A DNA stretch of 64,000 nt from Sesamum alatum (taxonomy: Eukaryota; Streptophyta; Magnoliopsida; Lamiales; Pedaliaceae). This document shows positions 58,451 to 64,000 of this stretch, one piece after another (position 1 is the stretch's first letter; each line of letters starts with the position of its first letter). Where the stretch lies: contig JACGWO010000006.1 in the NCBI GenBank assembly GCA_034509735.1, positions 14,944,645 to 15,008,644 on the forward strand. Reading direction: 5' to 3'. The notes under the pieces were generated by a model, which was not told the DNA's origin, did not search any database, and saw nothing but the letters and a program-made list of their open reading frames with translations. A program made the translations under genes and the position numbers.

Positions 58451-59277
58451 AAGAGGCTTAAACAGATTAGTCAGAGTTAGCCGAAGCACATCTAACCAGA
58501 AAGGCCGAGATGTAATTAGTCTCCCAACTAGCAAAAAACCATCAACCTATGTAGTCCCACACTAGTCCGAATCTTGTAATATATGCCCCCCTTCCTCGTC
58601 CTTTGTCAGAACCAACGCTCTACCTAAACTCTCCATACCCAAATCCCTCACTACTTGCAAAATAATGTGCTAGCAACCACACAAACCACTGCTCCTGAAA
58701 TAAAAGCAACTAACAGAGACACAAAGAATTAGTAAGAACAACAGCCCCAAAAGAAGAAAACAAAAGAAACAGAATAAGGACAACAAACCCCAGAAGAAGA
58801 ACACAGAAAGAACAGAATAAGAAGTGAGCCAAGACGAGGAAAGACAAAATTGCGACAATATCAACTCCAAATCACGCCCAGTCTAAGAACTATGTGTAGC
58901 CAAGACTAGCAAAATCCATGATAGTAAGATCCTGACCCAATTCAAGGAACATCTACCCTATAACACCCTCACAACACCACTCAGCAAAGAAATCAAACAC
59001 CCCCTCTCATACGAGATACAACGTCCTCTCATGCGAGATACACCCATTTGATGGCCACTCTTCTATGAAATTGGAGGATCCGTCTTTATCCGTGAGCTTT
59101 CATCCAATCTACCCTCTCTCTTTCAAAGAAACTTCCTACAAGGCCAATCAATAGACAACTTTAAAAGGAGACTTTGCCAATGGTAAGGAAAGGTATAGTT
59201 AGGTCTGAAAACTGACTATCAATCACATGCAGTAAGATAGCAACTTGGATCCTTATCCTTAGCGGAATGTCAGTTGG
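58451..59277 (-). other. LINE-1 5' untranslated region
   Basis: Sequence between ORF1 and the LINE-1 5' end. No open frame of note beyond a hydrophobic 66-codon frame (58670-58870) that is a run of TTC/CTT-type codons with no recognised domain. Confidence 0.5.
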
Positions 59278-60115
59278 AGTTTAAAATCCCATTGAACTCA
59301 CAAATATCAGTGTGAACTAAATCAAGTATTTTTGAATCCCTTTCTACTGATTGATAGGGTTTCATAACTTGTTTAGCTTCTACATAAACTTGGCATTTGT
59401 GCCTCGTTCAATATTATAAGTAGGTATCAAATCAAGATTCATCATTAGTTTGGGTGAACCTAAATTTAAATTACCTAATCTACTATGCCACAAATTAGAA
59501 GATTCAACATTCATAATAACATAATCTAAAACATCAATATATTGCATTCAACACGAAATTTAAACAGACCATCAGATAAATAATCTTTACCAACAAAATA
59601 CACAAATTGTTGAATTACAACTTTATTAAATTAGAAGGTAAGTTCACAACCTTCACTAACTATTACAAAACTGCTAATAATGTTTCTCCTAACAGTAGGT
59701 ACATGGTGCACTCTTTTGGGAGACAGAACGCGCCCTAAAGGAAACTTCAAGTCCACGCTTCCTATCCTAAGTACTTCAGCCGTACTGGAGTTTTCCATGC
59801 TTATTGTCTTTCATTGACGGCCTGATAAGACACAAAAGCGATTTTATCCACACAAACGTGAACATTTGCTCCAGTGTCAACTGAACAGTCAAAAGGTTCA
59901 TAAATAGTCAGAAGTCTGGGTTGTATAGAAACATACCCTTCAGTTGCTCCTAAGGTGCTAGCATCGCTAGAACCCCCCACAACCATGTTGACAACTGTCT
60001 GCCCAGTCTTGGCCTTTTTAGTAGGACAATTCTTCGCACAATGTCCAACTTGCCCACAGTTTCAACAGGGTTTGTTTGCTCTTGATTTATTTTTTTTTAT
60101 GGTCTTTCCTTTCTT
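59278..60115 (-). pseudogene. Copia-2 gag end, protease and integrase N-terminal part
   Basis: The minus strand from about 60110 shows a zinc knuckle (C-stop-NCGQVGHCAKNC; CX2CX4HX4C spacing kept but a stop inside). Then comes a protease with intact DTG (CSVDTGANVHVCVD, about 59850-59890), and further on the integrase N-terminal segment ending KILDLVHTDICEFNGIL (about 59285-59330). Its continuation is at 40880 on the far side of LINE-1. Stops and frame changes are frequent. The sequence stops matching a copia gag near 60115, so the 5' end is lost or displaced. Confidence 0.75.
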
Positions 60116-60865
60116 AATATCTTAGAGTTTGTGTTCACATTAATATAATATATGCATTGTTAATTTTATATATATTTCCAATATTTATAAACACCAATAT
60201 CTAATTAGAAAAACATTAATAAATAAAGTAGAACATTTCACACAAACATGCACATATATTTATAAATAAAATTAAGTTGGTCATTTGTAAATTAATAAAT
60301 TAAGAAATTTATTTGAGTTCTTTATCCGTTTTATAATATATATATATATATGTATAATTTTTTTCCTTTTGGTTACATTTGTGTCCTTTTTCCTTAAGGA
60401 TTTGTTTGGTTGAAGTGAAACGCGGGTGTATAAGAGAAGTGGACGTAAAAATGGATGTATAAAAAACAAGTTTGGTGTTTGGTCACGGAGAATAGATAGA
60501 GGAAAACTAAAACTGGATATATATGAAATCCCTCCGAAGTCCAATTTTATTTTCGTCCGAAATTGGGCGAAAAAAGTAAACATAGAAGGCCAAAAAGACA
60601 AAATATATATATATATATATATATATTATTTTTATCTACTCCATTACCCGTATACATAATTTTCTTCTAAATTTTTTTCTCATTTTCGTTGGTAATACCG
60701 ATACATTATCTTTGAATAAAGATAACCAAATCACCAACAAAAGCACTGAAGTCAATTTCTTTATTTGACAGCATTGGTAGTAATTTTTATTTACTTAAAT
60801 TAAATAGTTTAGAATAAATGAAATATTTCATGAATATTTTTATTAAAAAAAAATATTCTTTTTTT
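60116..60865. other. AT-rich spacer with two TA microsatellites
   Basis: No supported gene. TA runs lie at about 60337-60352 and 60604-60628. The stretch 'ggatttgtttggttg' (about 60401) with a following roughly 200 bp looks like the end of a small hAT-type MITE, but I could not find its partner end. The frames at 60281-60601 and 60426-60659 lie opposite each other in low-complexity sequence and are not called. Confidence 0.4.
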
Positions 60866-63800
60866 GGACCGAAGGTAAATTTCATAACATAAAAAGGAGT
60901 ACAACACATTACACTTGAGCTACAACCACAGTATCCTCTACCAAGCAATACGCCAAAGTCTAAACATGGAAACAACCGCAATGGAGTCCGGCTTGTAGTG
61001 CGCCAGTATTTTCAGGCATATCTATTCGACCACAATTGCCACTAACACCCTGGGTTCCCTTTGCTGCTACTGAAAACGCCAAAAATTTCACTCCATCCAT
61101 GGATGATAAACAAGCGACGCCAGGGTAGCTTACTTCTCCGCCTTGACGAGGTGCTTCCCTTGCCACGCCCGCGCCGCCCATTGCACCCCCTGCCCCTAGC
61201 GCATCATTGACCACTTCCAATGCACGGCTTGCTGAAGAGTTCAGACACATTCATGCGCGTACGGGCACTAGACGAACAAATGCTCATGCTTCTCCTCCAC
61301 TTGTTCATGACACAAACGCACCACATTCCCATCAATGAAAACCATGGTTTATCTGTCGTAGGTAGCCTCTCTAGCATAGTCGACCAAAGTATAAACAAGT
61401 TATGTGGTATCTGGAACGGACCAAGCAAGAGTGAGGTCCACATAACAGGCTACGAGGGCGGCCGAATAATCCGCAGCGCAATAACTGCAGTGTACTAACC
61501 AAAGGGGCTTTTCCATCGCACAACATCGGAGTTCCCTTGGATTGCAAGCAGGTCTTGCGTAATCTCATGAGTAGGAGCGGCAATGCCTGGGGCACATTCC
61601 AACATCCATCGCAATGATCAACGAGAGTTTAGCCGACTCCCCCAGACAAGATACGAGGGGGCCACACGGGTACTTGTGGAGGAGGACACCAAATGGGTGC
61701 CAGGGATCTTTCCAAAATCATATATCATCCCCTGTGCTGATGTCAAAGTAGATGGCCGACATTATGAGTGGTCTGAGTTGCAATAATTTCCACCAGTACC
61801 ATGTACCATGTGCGTCCGAAACCGTCCACAATAGCTCATGCCGTAGCCTACAAGTTCAAATCTAGAGTACCCAGATGCACCCCCGATCATTGCGTGCCAC
61901 CTCCCGTAGATGCCTACAACACAACGCCTTATTCACATCAATGAGGGACTGTATCCCAGAACCACCAGCTTCAACAAGCTTTGCAGACTTGAACCCAAGA
62001 AACTTTGGCTGTGCCAGCAGCATCCCCGCCAACCTATGGAAATCGTCTTAGTTTCTACTCAATGGTCTTGGTGACGCTGGACGGCAAGACAAACAGGATG
62101 CCCAGTAGAGATGCAGGGAGGCAAGAACCGATTTAATCAATTGAACCCTTCCCGTGTAGGAAAAGTGTCGCGAGCCCCAACCATTGATTCTGTTATCCAC
62201 CTTTTCAATCACGACCCTGTAGTCCGCCACTCTCAATTTGGAGGCCAACAAGGGCACCCTTAGGTATTTAATGGGCAAGGAGCCAAGGGCAAACCCAACC
62301 ATTTCTTGCAGTGGGCGAGCATGGCCCTTCGCCGCCTTCGAAAGTATAATGGTACTCTTACCGACATTCGCCTTCAAACTTGAGAGCCTAGAGACTTCTG
62401 GAAGGCCGCATGCAGCGTGGACACCAACTGCTCCGTTGCCCAACAGAAGAGCAACAAGTCATCGGCGAACACGAGCATGAACAACCCAATCCCCTCGCAT
62501 CTCCAATAGGTACTGAAAACCCTCCAAGTGCGCAACATGGTGACCGGTCATGGCGTGTAACATCTCCATCAGTAGCACAAAGAGATACGGGAGAGAGGGT
62601 CCCCCCGGCGCAGTCCTCGAGCCCCCCGAAAAAAATCATGAGGCTGACCGTTCAAGAGGATGGAGTAGGCTGCCATTGTGATGCATTGCAGGATCCACCG
62701 GATGACGACAGGGGAAACCCAAAGTCTCCAAGACGGCCTGCAAGAAGTCCCACGCCACTGTATTATGTGTCTTCCGTATATCCACTTTCATCACACATCT
62801 GGGAAGAGGCGCCTCTGCTTATAACTCAATAACAACTCCTGGGCCAACAACACATTATCACTTATCTTCCTGCTCGGGATGGAAGCGTTCTAACTATTAT
62901 CCACCAAGGAGTCCATGACGGGTTGCAGTCTATTCACAAGCACTTTAGAAATAATCTTGTAGATGACATTATAGCATGCAATTGGGTGAAAATCAGCAGC
63001 AGTTTAAGGATACTGGACCTTTCGAACCAACGCCAAGAACGTAGCGTAGATTCGCTTTAATAGGCACCCATTCTGGAAGAATTATTTCACCTCTATAGTG
63101 ACCTCAGCACCCACCACACTCCACGCCTTTTTGAAAAAACAGGCCGAGAATCCGTCCGAACCTGGGGCCTTATCATCATCAATGGAAAAGAGCGCATGTC
63201 GAACTTCCATATCCGTGATCAGTCTTTGCAGATGCAGTGCCTGTTCCGTCGAAATCGTCCCGATTAGGAAGCGAACATAGGGGGACAAATCCACATCTTG
63301 CCTTTGTCATGTGCCACCTAGTAGGCCTGCATACCAATTCACCAACTCATCAACTATATCTTCTTGCTCGCTCAAGACAAATCCACCTCTTGCCTTTGTC
63401 ATGTGCCACCTAGCAAGCCTGCATACCAACTCACAAACTCATCAACTATATCTTCTTGTTTGCTAGCCTGAGCATAGAGATGCCAGCAAGATTTCTCAAC
63501 GTCCTACAATAGCATCGCCCGAGGGAAGGTCTGGATGAGATGTTGAATATGCAGCAGAAACTCATGAGCCATCTGACTATTGAGAGCTAAATTCCCTTTG
63601 CGCTGTCGCATCCATATGAATTCATGTTTTAACGCCTTCAGTTAGTCGATGTGGTGCCTCCAGTCAGCTCCATCCTCTACAAGAAATCCGGGGGGTCGGC
63701 CAGATAATTCTCTAATCGAAAATACTCCTTATGCCGCCTCTGTCCAGCCGCCGCCCGCACCACTAATGGACTATGATCGAACGTGCGGAACAACGATGCT

Positions 63801-64000
63801 AGATAGTTCTGGTGCAGCCAGTGAGCAAACCACGCTTTGCTCCCTAAGACCCGGGCGAGTCGCTTCCACTGTCCTCGCTCCTCGGACCTATAATTATGCC
63901 ATGAGAACGGTTGTCCCACTAAAGGTAGGTCGTTCATCGAGCACTCAGAAGACATTCTCGAAACTCCATCGTAGGCACTTTCAAGTCGTCAGCCTCACCA
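60866..64000 (-). pseudogene. LINE-2: 3' part of a second L1-type LINE, heavily decayed, truncated by the window
   Basis: The 3' end is next to a T run (60859-60865). Reading the minus strand from the right edge: endonuclease C-terminal part at 63955-63677 (NDLPLVGQPFSWHN, RVLGSKAWF, then DHSPLVV); RT N-terminal part at 63294-63082 (ALFSIDDDKAPGSDGFSACFFKKAW); the FADD catalytic motif at 62458-62469 in LVFADDLLLFCWATEQLV; the RT thumb at 62443-62048 (GSLPIKYLRVPLLASKL, NRINGWGSRHFSYTGRVQLIKSVL); and traces of the zf-RVT domain at about 61500-61200 (RLPTTDKPWFSL). Each block lies in a different frame, so the copy is long dead. It is a different subfamily from LINE-1. Confidence 0.8.
63285..63465. 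repeat. Tandem duplication of about 85-90 bp in LINE-2
   Basis: The segment 'gacaaatccacatcttgcct...tatatcttcttgctcgct' is followed directly by a near-identical copy starting 'gacaaatccacctcttgcct'. Only a few substitutions separate the copies. Confidence 0.8.

Larger units (their letters stand above)
40881..59277 (-). mobile_element. LINE-1: full-length L1-type retrotransposon, split by Copia-4 and a solo LTR
   Basis: The 3' end is a 16-T run on the plus strand (40881-40896), the poly(A) tail of a minus-strand copy. The 5' end is at about 59277; agttt at 59278-59282 matches the bases beside the tail. Removing Copia-4 (42396-52835) and the solo LTR (55541-57516) leaves about 6.0 kb. That comprises a 5' UTR (about 58450-59277), ORF1 with a DUF4283-type domain and CCHC knuckle, and ORF2 with endonuclease, reverse transcriptase and zf-RVT regions. 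It landed in the Copia-2 integrase. Frameshifts and stops show it is inactive. Confidence 0.85.
33853..60115 (-). mobile_element. Copia-2: old Ty1/copia element broken by three insertions
   Basis: The minus-strand pieces line up as one element once later insertions are removed: LTR 33853-34829; RNase H, RT and integrase C-terminal part 34841-37214; integrase piece 39412-39477; integrase piece 40707-40880; integrase N-terminal part, protease and gag end 59278-60115. Breaks fall inside the integrase: a solo LTR (37215-39411), a solo gypsy-like LTR (39478-40706) and LINE-1 (40881-59277). Coding continues across each junction (e.g. IIIHEE before and YSPSSNGIAERKNRT after the first). The 5' LTR and most of gag are not found; the sequence stops matching near 60115. 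Confidence 0.8.

Noticed and set aside
62410..62832. 140-codon plus-strand frame
   Set aside because: Antisense to the LINE-2 reverse transcriptase (FADD motif on the minus strand at 62458-62469).
1..64000. A bacterial-type defence system, virus, rRNA or tRNA gene
   Set aside because: I looked on both strands and found none; the gene content is one spliced plant gene plus transposons. The TGGTATCAGAGC sequences are retrotransposon primer-binding sites, not tRNA genes.

Overview
The window is plant nuclear DNA, most probably from a eudicot. The evidence is a spliced P-type ATPase gene of a plant-specific subfamily, AT-rich intergenic DNA, MITE families, and Ty1/copia, Ty3/gypsy and L1-type retrotransposons packed inside one another. 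I see no bacterial genes, no CRISPR array, no rRNA or tRNA gene, and no virus.

Layout. (1) 1-2.6 kb: AT-rich flank with a foldback-type repeat. (2) 2.6-13.7 kb, minus strand: one host gene, an autoinhibited (type IIB, ACA4/ACA11-like) Ca2+-ATPase with seven coding exons. A one-base excess in an A8 run breaks its frame. Its 7-kb first intron holds a 776-bp Mutator-like MITE, a 2.7-kb Mutator-like element with another foldback element nested in it, and a third MITE family. (3) 13.9-18.8 kb: intergenic DNA that looks like a decayed tandem array (period about 0.26 kb). It was interrupted by a 2.2-kb TRIM-like LTR element, a pogo/Emigrant-like transposon and a large gypsy element. (4) 18.8-32.7 kb: a gypsy-type element on the minus strand carrying only a gag region, with a 9.8-kb degenerate copia element (Copia-1) inside it. 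(5) 33.9-60.1 kb: an old copia element (Copia-2, minus strand) whose integrase region was hit by three insertions: a solo Copia-1-type LTR, a solo gypsy-like LTR and a full-length L1-type LINE. The LINE was then hit by a solo LTR and by Copia-4, a very young, almost intact 10.4-kb copia element. (6) 60.9-64.0 kb: the 3' part of a second, badly decayed LINE that runs off the window.

The calcium pump is the only host gene; everything else is mobile or repetitive. Most insertions can be bounded to the base by target-site duplications: gagcc, acaga, catac, gtcct, atatt, a TA dinucleotide, and two 9-bp duplications. The nesting order therefore reads directly from the sequence. LTR divergence counted by eye agrees with it: gypsy about 7%, Copia-1 about 1%, Copia-4 about 0.2%.

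I did not find a new molecular system. The observations most worth checking are the pump frameshift, a hairpin in the copia LTRs whose sequence differs between subfamilies while its position and pairing are kept, a CpG-rich tandem expansion in the Copia-4 leader, and a decayed CENP-B-type DNA-binding region in the pogo element.
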